The notes beneath the pieces are model-generated. The model did no database searches. It was given only the letters and a program-made list of their open reading frames with translations, and had not been told where the DNA came from. Made by a program: the position numbers and the translations under genes. This document shows positions 1 to 9,800 of a DNA stretch of 44,627 nt, piece by piece. The stretch's first letter is position 1. Each line of letters opens with the position of its first letter. This stretch comes from a virus, in IMG/VR virus record IMGVR_UViG_3300031727_000002, positions 1 through 44,627 of that record; one strand, written 5' to 3'.

Positions 1-48
1 CAAGCCACGCTAGGATTCGCCGCGAGAGGTGTTCTCCTCCTCCATCCT

Positions 49-99
49 GCCCCTCGGCTTCGCTCCCGTGAGGTCGAGGGGCATATACTGCGAATCGAG
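49..99 (+). promoter_or_regulatory. Possible left-end control region with hairpin and -10-like box
   Basis: An 8-bp inverted repeat (GCCCCTCG at 49-56, CGAGGGGC at 75-82) with an 18-base loop is followed directly by TATACT at 84-89, a good -10 match, ten bases before the ATG at 100. No convincing -35 hexamer lies 17 bases upstream. The short distance from -10 to ATG would give a nearly leaderless mRNA. The first 48 bases show nothing else recognisable. If the molecule is circular or circularly permuted, this joins the non-coding right end. Confidence 0.35.
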
Positions 100-375
100 A
101 TGACCAGCGAACGTGACCTTGCAGCGGCGGTGCGAGACGCAGCGAAGCAGCGTCTTGAGAACGGGGAGATTCGACCGACGCTGCGTGATGGCTTGGCAGC
201 ACAAGCACTCTTGGACCGCCGTGAGGAGAAGCAACGTGACAGGAACTTCATGCTCTCACTGGCTCGACTGACCAGTGGCAGTTCACACGAAGTCCCGGCG
301 CACATCATCGAAGGCTCGGCGAAGACCGTCACCCCGGCCATCGACGCAGGCGAAGGCGAGAGCGAGGACTCCTAG
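100..375 (+). CDS. Small protein before terminase; possible terminase small subunit
   Basis: A 91-aa charged protein directly upstream of the large terminase. The N-terminal half is rich in Arg, Glu and Ala and probably helical; the C-terminus ends in an acidic tail (EGESEDS). Position and composition fit a small terminase subunit or a terminase-associated DNA-binding protein, but 91 aa is short for TerS (usually 140-180 aa) and no helix-turn-helix could be identified with certainty. Its 3' end overlaps the annotated terminase start by about 100 bases in another frame, so either the overlap is real or the terminase start lies further in. Function is inferred from position only. Confidence 0.5.
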   Translation: MTSERDLAAAVRDAAKQRLENGEIRPTLRDGLAAQALLDRREEKQRDRNFMLSLARLTSGSSHEVPAHIIEGSAKTVTPAIDAGEGESEDS

Positions 376-1954
376 CACGCTCATCGCTTCGTCCTTCAAC
401 GACGACCTCGCAAGAGGTCGCTATGACGTGCCCTTCTGGGCGAAGCGATTCCTTGGCATCACGCTGCACCCCGGACAGGAGCGCCTGATGCAGGCGTACA
501 TCACGCGCGACAAGACGCGCTGGCGTCATGCCTATCTCACCATCGCCCTCAGTGCAGGGAACCGTGCTGGCAAGACGCTGGCCCTCGCCGTACTCATCCT
601 TCACAGCCTCTTCTACAAGATGGGCTATCGCCCGCCGGGTGACGACGACCGTGAGGTCAAGCGCTGGCTGACCGCCAGATACGAGTGGTACCACTTCGGC
701 ATCCAGCAGGAGGTCGGTGAACTCGTCTACTACGAGATAGCGCGCCTGCACGATGGCACGCACGAGGCGCAGAAGGATGGGTGCCCGCTGACCGACGAAC
801 TCGGCCCTGACTGGCTGACGCTCGACAAGAAGTGGCGTGGCGAGTACCGCTGGGTCGTCATCAACGAGGTCTTCGGTGGCGCGGAACTGCACTTCCGTAC
901 GACCAGCGAGCGAGCCTTGGGGTCACTCGGCAAGGACATGGCCGGTCTCTCCTTCGACGAGTGCGGCTTCGAACCGAATCTCACCTTCATCGTCAACGAG
1001 GTCATGCACCTTCGCCGTCTCAGCACGGGCGGGCAACTCTACTTGGTATCGACCCCGTCCGAGGGCTTCACGCAGTTCAGTGACGAATGGAAGAAGGGTG
1101 ACCCGGACGACCCGCAGCGGTCTTCGACGCACTACTCCCTGCGCATGAGTACGCGCGACAACGTCGGCTTCGGTATCGACGAAGACATCTTCGACAAACT
1201 CATCGAGGGTATGCCCGACCACCTCATCCCGCAGAACATCGACGGCCACTTCATCGAGGGCCGCAGTGCCTTCTTCGACGGGACGGCGGTCGACGAGATG
1301 TTCGTCGATTCACTGAGTGAATCCTACGAATCGCAGCCGAACCACGAGTACGTGCAAGGCGTGGACCCCGCCATCAAGAACGATGGGACGTGGGGCATCG
1401 TGCTTGACATCACCGACCGTGACTCCATCGTCGGGGTCAATGTCCTTCGACACAAGGGCAAGCAGAAACTCACGAAGTTGGCCGAGAACATCAAGGCGCA
1501 GCACGACGCCTATGACACGAAGCACAGCGAGTGCCACACGGCCATCGACTCCACCGGATTCGGCGGCTCGGTGTTCAGAGACCTTCTCTCTGACATCAAG
1601 CCCCTCCGGGCCGTCGAGTTCGGTGGGACCAAGGCGAAGAAGATTCGCCTGCTCACGGACCTGAAAGGCTTCATCGAACAGGGGAGGCTCAAGTTCCCAC
1701 GCTCAGGTCCGTGGCTCGACCTTCGCCGCCAACTTCTGGGCTACCGCTTGGAAGACCGGAAGTTGGAGACCGATGCCGTGATGGCGCTCGCGGTCGCCAT
1801 CCGACAGGTGACGCTCAGTCCGAAGGGTGGGCGTGAGACCATCTTCGACTATTTCCATGAGGGCACGCCGGAGTTCAAGCGTGAGCGTAAACTGTCACCG
1901 AGTTGGGAGCGCTTGCTCTCACGCGGGAACGGAGTCAAGATACTGGGGTCTTGA
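275..1954 (+). CDS. terL: Terminase large subunit
   Basis: A 559-aa DNA-packaging motor and nuclease. The ATPase domain has a Walker A-type loop GNRAGKT (about 95-101), a Walker B GLSFDEC (224-230, Asp228-Glu229) and a coupling motif LVSTP (about 257-261). The C-terminal RNase H-fold nuclease has the three expected acidic residues: Asp364 in GVDPA, Asp425 in AIDSTG and Asp500 in ETDAVMALA. The GTG at 275 gives a 34-residue Arg/Ser-rich leader overlapping the previous gene. No in-frame ATG, GTG or TTG lies close to where homology-like sequence begins (SSFNDDLARGRYDVPFW); the next in-frame GTG falls in RYDVP. The start is therefore uncertain, the identity is not. It packages genome DNA into the prohead through the portal encoded next. 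Confidence 0.93.
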   Translation: MAVHTKSRRTSSKARRRPSPRPSTQAKARARTPSTLIASSFNDDLARGRYDVPFWAKRFLGITLHPGQERLMQAYITRDKTRWRHAYLTIALSAGNRAGKTLALAVLILHSLFYKMGYRPPGDDDREVKRWLTARYEWYHFGIQQEVGELVYYEIARLHDGTHEAQKDGCPLTDELGPDWLTLDKKWRGEYRWVVINEVFGGAELHFRTTSERALGSLGKDMAGLSFDECGFEPNLTFIVNEVMHLRRLSTGGQLYLVSTPSEGFTQFSDEWKKGDPDDPQRSSTHYSLRMSTRDNVGFGIDEDIFDKLIEGMPDHLIPQNIDGHFIEGRSAFFDGTAVDEMFVDSLSESYESQPNHEYVQGVDPAIKNDGTWGIVLDITDRDSIVGVNVLRHKGKQKLTKLAENIKAQHDAYDTKHSECHTAIDSTGFGGSVFRDLLSDIKPLRAVEFGGTKAKKIRLLTDLKGFIEQGRLKFPRSGPWLDLRRQLLGYRLEDRKLETDAVMALAVAIRQVTLSPKGGRETIFDYFHEGTPEFKRERKLSPSWERLLSRGNGVKILGS

Positions 1955-1974
1955 TGTCACAGTAGGGAGTTCAG

Positions 1975-3957
1975 GTGGCCGCTGACCCTGTCGTACTCGA
2001 CATCCGTCGGGCAACCCAGTACGCCGAGATAACCGAAGACCCCTACTCGCAGAATCTCCTGTGGGAGATTCAGAAGCGGAAGACCGCACGCGACGACGAG
2101 ATGTCGCGCTTCGCCACCAACTGCGACCGCTGGGACAACCTCTACTACCCCAACCGCATGCTCAGGCGTGGCGGTGCCTCGCACTGGGCTGACGACGAAT
2201 CGGCTCGCATCGACGGTCGCAGCCACATCTCCCTCAACGCCTACCCCACGTACGTGGACGTGCCCGCAGCCCTTCAGGCCGTGGTCCCGGTGGAGAACAT
2301 CAAGCCGCTCGGCAACGACGACCCCTCACGAAGGATGGCGTCCGAGATGGAGCGGACGTACTTCGCGTGGAAGGAAGAGACGCTCTACGAGCGCAAGGTG
2401 CACCAAGCCTGTGTGACCAAGGCCCTCTACGGACGCACCGCAGCCAAGGTCTTCTGGAACGAGGCCGAAGACCGGCCCGACGTGAACATCATCGACCAGC
2501 CCCGGAACCTCTGGCTGGGATGGTCTTCGACCAACTACATGAAGTTGGACTGGGGCCTTTACGTCTACCGCATCACTCCCGAGACGGCCATCGAGGAGTT
2601 CGGCGTACACGTCGAGGCATCCAAGGATGCCAAGTCCGAGGGCCTCTACCCCATCGTCCGCAGGCTGACGCACGACGTGGCGAGTACGCAGGAGCGCACG
2701 ACGCGTGACTGGCTGCACGACCACGACTTCATGGTCGAGGTCTATGACTACTGGTACCGCCGCCCGAAGGAGGGCGAGTCCATCGAGGTGGGCGAGCGCA
2801 CGGAGATGGAGACGCGCAACGCCATCTTCGTCGGCAACGTCATGGTCAAGGACGAGGCCCACGCTGAGTACAGCGGGGCCATCCCCTACATCCCGCTCTT
2901 CAACTCCTACATCCCCGGCGTACCCGATGGCCGCAGCGAGTTCTACGACATCGAGCAACTCATCGCCGAGAAGGACGAGCGCCTGTCCGACGCCAGCCAG
3001 ATGCTGAAGCGAGCCATCGAGGGCCAGTACTGGCAGTTGGTCGGACCGGAGGCACCGGACACCGTGCCCAAGGGCCTTGAGCGGCTGAAGCCCAACAAGG
3101 TGCATGGACCCGGCCCCGGCAACCGCCTCGAATCCATCGAGCCGTGGATGCCGACCTTCCAGTTGGAGGAGTTCCTTGGCAGGCTCGACCGTGAGTTGGT
3201 GGATGTCTCCGGGCTGAACGACCTCCTCAGAGGTCTGGCCCCGTCGTCAGTGATGTCAAGCAGCAAGGCCATCACCGCACTCGTGGCGAACTACGAGGCG
3301 CGAATCTCGATGAAGCGCCAACTGCTCTACGAGTGGCGCGAAGCCATCTGGGAGATGGTGCAGGAGATATGGTCGAACAAGAACTCCGTGCTTCGCCCCA
3401 TCTTCGAGGCGACCGGACCGCTTGAGACCACCGACCCGAACATCACCCCACGCGACGAGTTGGAGACGGCCACCATGGCTGCCAACAACGTGAACGCGAA
3501 ACTCTGGAGCCAGAAGCGCGGCATGGACCGCGTCGGCGTGGACGACCCCGAGGGCGAGGCGGACGCCATCCGCACGGAGCGGACCGACGCGTCGATGAAC
3601 CCGGCGGACGTGCTGACCATGGTCTCACTCATGTCGGCCATGCAGCAGTTGCAGATAACCGCGCAGCAAGTCCAGCAGCAGATGGGCGGACCGCAGGGTC
3701 AGGGCATGGGCGGACCGCAGGGTCCGACCCCCGACCAAGCGATGGCTGCACGCATGCAGCAGGCCGGTGGTGCCGAGGGCACGCCGATGCTGAACGGAGA
3801 AGAGGAGCAGATTGCTGGCACGCCGGGCGGACCCGGCGGCGAACTCCCGCCTGCCACGGCTGGTCAGAACTTCCTCGCACAGCAGGCCATCACACCGGAG
3901 GGCGCGAATCCGCGACTGCTCTTGCAGCAGCCCATCCAGCCAGAGCAGGAGGCTTAG
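1975..3957 (+). CDS. Portal protein
   Basis: A 660-aa protein in the portal position, 20 bases after terL and before the virion genes. The N-terminal and central parts look like a portal (long mixed alpha/beta core, a DVSGLNDLLRGLAPSSVMSS-type segment near 413-432, then a long helical stretch). The last 110 residues are rich in Gln, Gly and Pro with a repeated GGPQGQGMGGPQG element, a low-complexity tail probably facing the head interior. The start is GTG at 1975, preceded by a purine-rich stretch. The portal forms the dodecameric ring at one capsid vertex through which the terminase pumps DNA. Identification rests on synteny and general character, since portal sequences diverge widely. Confidence 0.85.
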   Translation: MAADPVVLDIRRATQYAEITEDPYSQNLLWEIQKRKTARDDEMSRFATNCDRWDNLYYPNRMLRRGGASHWADDESARIDGRSHISLNAYPTYVDVPAALQAVVPVENIKPLGNDDPSRRMASEMERTYFAWKEETLYERKVHQACVTKALYGRTAAKVFWNEAEDRPDVNIIDQPRNLWLGWSSTNYMKLDWGLYVYRITPETAIEEFGVHVEASKDAKSEGLYPIVRRLTHDVASTQERTTRDWLHDHDFMVEVYDYWYRRPKEGESIEVGERTEMETRNAIFVGNVMVKDEAHAEYSGAIPYIPLFNSYIPGVPDGRSEFYDIEQLIAEKDERLSDASQMLKRAIEGQYWQLVGPEAPDTVPKGLERLKPNKVHGPGPGNRLESIEPWMPTFQLEEFLGRLDRELVDVSGLNDLLRGLAPSSVMSSSKAITALVANYEARISMKRQLLYEWREAIWEMVQEIWSNKNSVLRPIFEATGPLETTDPNITPRDELETATMAANNVNAKLWSQKRGMDRVGVDDPEGEADAIRTERTDASMNPADVLTMVSLMSAMQQLQITAQQVQQQMGGPQGQGMGGPQGPTPDQAMAARMQQAGGAEGTPMLNGEEEQIAGTPGGPGGELPPATAGQNFLAQQAITPEGANPRLLLQQPIQPEQEA

Positions 3958-3960
3958 TCC

Positions 3961-6855
3961 GTGGCACGAACCGGGCGGTTCGGCTCACTTCCTCGTCGCG
4001 CCCCAGACCTGACTTCGCAAATCGTGGCGATGGCCCGCGAGTTCGAAGCGCAGCGTGAGCGCAACCTCATGGAGGCGTGGTACTCGGGAGGCACCTTCGA
4101 GGGCAAGAAGGTGACCGACCAGATGGTGCTGAACTTCTGGACGAAGCGCATGAAGGAGGTGTCGAAGGACGACCCTCTGTACGAGTACTACAAGAACGTC
4201 AAACTCCACTACACCTTCGACATCGCCGAGTCGAAGATGGAGTTGAAGTACCTCCAGAAGAAGATTTCCGAGGGCCAGATGGCGGCGTTCTACCGCCGCT
4301 GGGCTGGCAAAGTGCCACGAAGGTCCGAGGTCTACCGTGAGTTGATGAAGCAGGCGGCGCGATTCGTCGACGCTGCACGCTCCTCCGGCTCCGGTGGCTC
4401 TTCGGGTAACAGTGCTGCCGCCTACGCACGCGCGGACCGCCAACTCTACGAGCAGTACCAGCGCCCACTCGACATGATGTCGGCCTACGTCACGGCCTAC
4501 CTCCGTGAGTACGACTACCTCCGTGGCGCAGCGGGTGATGTCGGGCAGCCGGGTGACAAGGGCGAGCATCTCGATGACCTGAACATCGACCTCGCCGAAG
4601 GCGAGAACGACAGCCAAGCGCTGCTCTTCCTCATGGACGCGCTGACCGAAGACCCGAAGTGGAACAAGCGATTCAAGTCCTTCATGCGTCGCTACGACCC
4701 CGACTTCGATGGGACCATCGACCAGCAGTCGTTCGCTCGCATGCACAACATCGCGCTCAAGGGTGTCGAGAAGCGCATCCGTCTGGCGAACAAGTACAAG
4801 GTCAGCACGACCACGCTGAAGGAACAGCGTGTCAGCATCAAGCGACAGGTCGCGCGCATCAGGCTCCTCGACGAGGAGCAGATGTACGTTCAAGCCCGTG
4901 CCGAGTTCGAGGCTGCCATCAGTGACCCGAACGCTCCCTTCACCGACATCGCCGAGGCGTACGGCGCGTACGCCAAGACCCTACGTGAAATCGGGCAGCG
5001 GGTTCGTAGCACTCCCGGCCAGCGCTACTCCCCGATGCTCGGTGCCATCAACGGCGAACTCCGTGCCATCACCGGTGAGAACGAGATGGGTTCGGGCAAG
5101 ACCGTCGGCGAGGGTGGCTCAGGCTTGGGGTCGCGCGGTGACACCACGTCCGAAGGCTCCGAGACGATGTCGCAGAACGCGCAGGCCGCAGCCTTCAACA
5201 AACTCCTCGATGGAATCGAGTCGGGCGAGTACGGCATCCAGTACCTCGACACCCCGCAGGAGAGCGGGGCCGGGGCGGAGTTGTTCGGCGCTCGCACGTG
5301 GCGGCTGGTCCCGAAGGCCAACCCCGAATCCGTGCTGGGCCAGAACTACGTCGCCATCACGACGAGAGTCAACGCCTACGAGCGCACGCGGTCGGTAGCC
5401 CCGACCGACGAGTCGAGCGCCAAGAGCAAGTTCCGTGGCGTGGAGCGTGTGCAGGCCGACACGGTGGCGGGCATGGACATCCCGCAGTTCCTCACGACCG
5501 TGCCGGTCTACGCCAACGCGCCGCAGATGATAAACGTGGAGGGGGCCGAGGTCATCGGCCTCGACCCTCGTACCGGCGTCTCGACCGGCGGTGACATCTC
5601 GCCCGTGCGCGACAACTACATCGGTCAGGTCGCGCTCGATGAGAACGGGCAGCCGGTGCTGTGGGGCATCGTCAACGAGCAGGGCCAGATGAAGTGGATT
5701 GCCGCGAAGCAGGCCAACCCCTTCGTCGGGCGCAAGGTCATCAACTCGGCCATGAACTCCGACGGCACGCAGTGGAACATCACGGCCAACACCACCGCCC
5801 TCGACACACAGCCGAAGGCGACTGGCAAGACGACCATCACCTACTGGAATCCGCTTGAGGTCATCGACAACACCGTCATCCCCGGCATGACGGTGCCGGG
5901 TACCGGCGGTGACCTGTCGCAGGGTTCCGCGTGGACGACGAGCAATCCCATCACGGCGTGGTACTCGCAGGATGAAATCCAGCGGAGCCGCCTGAACGAA
6001 ATCACGGACGAGGGCATCTTCGAGTCACTCATGCTCGACCCCACGTTCGCTCGCTCGACCGAGGAAGAGCAGCAGCAGATACTGGCCGAGGCACAGGAAG
6101 ACATCCGCCGCATGCGCACGGCGAAGACGCGCGAAGACATGTACCGCTTGCAGGCAGAGGCCAAGGCAAGGCAGTACGGTGAGGTCAACCGCTGGGCTTC
6201 GGCACAGTACGAGCGTGACATGAACGGTGGCCCTGACCCGGATGCGACCGAGCCGCCCCCGGACCGCCCGACCTTGGAGCCACTGGACCCCGACCTCACC
6301 TATCAGAACGAAGACCGAGTCGGTGCCAACCGCCGTGCCCTGATGACCGGGAACGGCCCGCAGCCGGAGCCGGGTCCAGCGCCGGAGGTCTACCCTGAAG
6401 ACACCGACATCACGCCGATGGGAGACCGCCAGTTGGAGTTCGCACAGCAGGCGATGCTCGAAGCCAAGGCACGCGTCATGTCCTACATGCAGCCCTTCCT
6501 CGCACCAGCACAGCAGGACGAGGCTTCGAAGCACAACATCGTGACGCCGAACGTCTCGATTCCCAACGCGAGTCCGTCGCCCGAGCCGACGAACAACCGC
6601 TCCATCCTCATGTCTGGTGGCCCGAAGCCGCTGTCGCCTAGCCCGTCGCCGCGAATCCAGCCCGACCGGCCTAAGCCTGAGCCGGAGGAGAAGACTCCAC
6701 CACCGGAGCCGTACAAGCCTGACCCCAACGTCAGCATCAAGCAGGACATCAAGAACCGACCGCCCGGCACGAAGGGTAGTCCGTACGCCGGGCCGGTCGC
6801 ACCGGAGAACGTCGAGAAGCCCAAGATTGACATCACCAAGCCGTGGTGGATGTAA
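3961..6855 (+). CDS. Large virion-associated protein of unknown function
   Basis: A 964-aa protein starting with GTG three bases after the portal stop. Residues 1-320 are highly charged and helical (long Glu/Lys/Arg runs around 20-100 and 260-320, likely coiled coil). Residues about 430-680 look like a globular beta-rich domain. Residues 770 to the end are rich in Pro, Glu and Lys (repeated PEPGP, PKPEPEEKTPPPEP). No enzymatic motif was recognised. Lying between portal and capsid with the giant protein downstream, it is probably a structural or internal virion protein, perhaps ejected with the DNA. No function is claimed beyond that. Confidence 0.7.
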   Translation: MARTGRFGSLPRRAPDLTSQIVAMAREFEAQRERNLMEAWYSGGTFEGKKVTDQMVLNFWTKRMKEVSKDDPLYEYYKNVKLHYTFDIAESKMELKYLQKKISEGQMAAFYRRWAGKVPRRSEVYRELMKQAARFVDAARSSGSGGSSGNSAAAYARADRQLYEQYQRPLDMMSAYVTAYLREYDYLRGAAGDVGQPGDKGEHLDDLNIDLAEGENDSQALLFLMDALTEDPKWNKRFKSFMRRYDPDFDGTIDQQSFARMHNIALKGVEKRIRLANKYKVSTTTLKEQRVSIKRQVARIRLLDEEQMYVQARAEFEAAISDPNAPFTDIAEAYGAYAKTLREIGQRVRSTPGQRYSPMLGAINGELRAITGENEMGSGKTVGEGGSGLGSRGDTTSEGSETMSQNAQAAAFNKLLDGIESGEYGIQYLDTPQESGAGAELFGARTWRLVPKANPESVLGQNYVAITTRVNAYERTRSVAPTDESSAKSKFRGVERVQADTVAGMDIPQFLTTVPVYANAPQMINVEGAEVIGLDPRTGVSTGGDISPVRDNYIGQVALDENGQPVLWGIVNEQGQMKWIAAKQANPFVGRKVINSAMNSDGTQWNITANTTALDTQPKATGKTTITYWNPLEVIDNTVIPGMTVPGTGGDLSQGSAWTTSNPITAWYSQDEIQRSRLNEITDEGIFESLMLDPTFARSTEEEQQQILAEAQEDIRRMRTAKTREDMYRLQAEAKARQYGEVNRWASAQYERDMNGGPDPDATEPPPDRPTLEPLDPDLTYQNEDRVGANRRALMTGNGPQPEPGPAPEVYPEDTDITPMGDRQLEFAQQAMLEAKARVMSYMQPFLAPAQQDEASKHNIVTPNVSIPNASPSPEPTNNRSILMSGGPKPLSPSPSPRIQPDRPKPEPEEKTPPPEPYKPDPNVSIKQDIKNRPPGTKGSPYAGPVAPENVEKPKIDITKPWWM

Positions 6856-6858
6856 CCG

Positions 6859-9800
6859 ATGGGAATGTTCGACGGTTCGGGATTCACCCGGACTGAGCCT
6901 TTCGGGTTCAACATCACGGACCCTGTCGCATCGAAGGGTGCGATGTCGCCCCTGCCTTGGGGTAACTCCGTCACGGCGTCGCCGACCAGCAGGCCACGGT
7001 CATCGACCCGCTTCTACACCGGCAGTTCCCAAGCATCGACCGGCCCAGCCGGTCTGCCGGAAGATGTCAGCGAGGGCATCGGGCGCACGAACGTCAACCT
7101 CTTCGGCGGTCTGCGCCAGCCATTCGAGGAGCAGCCTGACTGGCGCACGGAGCGGCCAGACATCCGTGCCGCGACCGAGGCGGTGCAGGGTGTCATCGGC
7201 CCGGAGTGGGGGCCGGTCCGCACCATCGGTGAGGCGCTCGCCAACGGAGTCAACTTCCTCTCCGACCTGACCGGCGCGGTGCCCATGCCCAACTGGGAGT
7301 CGTATGCCAAGCAGCAGTTGAAGGACATCTACGCACGCACCGACGACGGCGAGTTCCGCGACGAGGTCGAGGGTCTCTACAACCAGATGACGAATGACCC
7401 GCACTTCGCAGCCGAGCGCTTCAACGACTTCTTCACGCAGTACCAGTTCGAAATCTCTCGCGCCCTTGAAATCGACCCGCTCACCACGCCGTTGGCGAAG
7501 ACGGCTACGAGCCTTCAGGACCGGTTGTTCCAAGGCTTGCAGACAATCGGGCTTCCTGCCAACTACGTCGAGCGGCTGTACGTCGAACACGGCATGCCGA
7601 CCCGCTGGTTCGGCGAAGACATCCTTGGCATCGAGGGATTCGCCGAGGGCACGGTCTTCGGCGCAGAGCGCAACCTCGATGAGGAAGTCCTGAGTGTGTC
7701 GAAGGAGTCACTGCCCGACCACATCAGAGGCATCCGTGAGCGCTACGAGCGAGGAGAAATCACCCGCGATGAGTTGAACTCACTCCTCGTCATCGAGGGC
7801 GTGGGCTACTCGAACGACGGCGGGCACAGCATGTTGCTGAACATGTTCCTCGACCCGGCCAACCTCTCGATGGGCATGGGTCTCATCGCAGGCGTCGGCG
7901 CGAAGGCCGGTCGCACCGGAGCCGTAGCGATAAGCCGCTTGCTCGCACGGGAACTCGGACCAGACATCTTCGAAGAGGTGGTGCGAAAGACCGAGCAGGA
8001 GTTCATCAAGAACTTCACCAAGCGAGGCAGGCCACCGACCCCGGCGGAGGTGAAGAACGCTGGCCTCGACGCGGTCGAGCGTGCGCGCATCATCCAGCGC
8101 GACTACCCAGACATCGCGGAGCGAGCCATCGCTGAACTCCCGGCACGCCAGCGTGCGATGTACAAGATGGGGCCGACCATCCGCCACTCGGCCATGATTG
8201 CCAAGAACATCCTCGACCCCGTCGACGCGCTCCTGAATCGCGGTGCGCACACCGATGTCATCGCTGCCTACAGCGCAGCCCAGTCGGTCGAAGGCATCAC
8301 GTTCTCCTACGGCATCGAGAACACCAACGCCTTGCGCTCACTCTTCGAAGCCACTGGGAACGGGGAGTTCTTCAGCACACTCCTTGGCCGGGCCGGTGCC
8401 AACATCGAGGCGGCGCTCCACCGCGAGACCACCATCCGCAGCGCCATCACGAACGGTGCTGCACCGCCAGCGCACTACAACCCCAACGACGCCTTCAAGG
8501 CCATGAGCGAGGCTGGCACCTCGCGCCTCGCCATCGAGGCCGAGGGGCTGATGGACCGCGTGATGACGCAGTTCCTGCCGAGTGGCAAGGTCGGTGCCAA
8601 GGCGCGTGAGGAGGTCATGGAAACGGTCCGTGCCGTATCACGTGCACGGCTCATCAAGTTGCTTGGCGCAGACCACGCTGACGAAATCACCCGCTTCATC
8701 AAGAAGGCGGACGAGAAGGCGCTGGCTCAGGTCGAACACATCTACTTCATGGACTTGATTGAGCAGACGGCCAAGGCGAAGAAGGCCACGCTCAAGTCCA
8801 TCGACGAGGAACTCGCCAAGGCTCAGGCGAAACTCGCCACGGTCACCGGCAAGAAGTCGGTCAAGCGTTGGGAGAACCGCATCAAGAAACTGCAAGCCCA
8901 GCGCGAGCAGGCCACGCGGTACACCCTCATCGGCCCACGCGAACTCACGAACCGGCGGGCGAAGACGCTGCTGTCCCAGATTCGCAAGAAGGATGTGACG
9001 GCAGTGCGGTCAAGCCTCGACCGCTTCGACAAGGTCTACGACAACTTCTCCGGGCGCGGCCTCTCCGACACGGAGTTGCTCCAAGAGATGGAGTTGTGGC
9101 TCGTCGATGTCATCGACTCCGGGGCACTGGTCAGCGAAATCGACCCCTCCAAGTTGACCGCACCGATGCGGAAGATTATCAACGACGAGAAGGGCTTCTC
9201 CTCACGATTGCATGGTGGCGACAAGGACGCCGGGTACACCATCGGCATGTCACCGGAGGAGAGCCAGTTGTGGCGTGCTTCGTACAACACGAAGGGCGAA
9301 CTCACCGCCATCAACCCGTGGGTCGACCACCTCACCGAATCGGCTGCCGACTGGACTGCCGGTCGCTTCTCGCAGGCGCGCGTGTATCTGCTCCGTCCTA
9401 TCCGTGGTCAGAAGTTGCTCGAAGAGGCGCGGCGGAACTTCCACCGCATCGCCAGTGATGCTGGCCTGTCGCGCATGGAGGGGCAGGCACTCTTCTCCGC
9501 CATCCGTGGTGAGGCCAACCGCATCGGCGTGATGCCAAGAGGTCTGTCGAACGCCGACCTCTGGCGCGTCGCCAACGGCGTCAAGATGGACCCCAACGTC
9601 CGCAACGCGCTCGGAGAGCGAGGCATCGCGGCGATGGTGGCGAAGGCGTTCGAGGGCCAGATGCACACCGTCGGTGTCGCCAACAAGTTGAGCGGCAAGA
9701 TGAAGATGCTTGGCCGCACCGTGCCGGAGGCTGGCGAAGAGGCTGGCATGGGCATCCCGCTCCTCTCCGGCCAGCCGGGTGAGTTCATCTCACTCATGGC

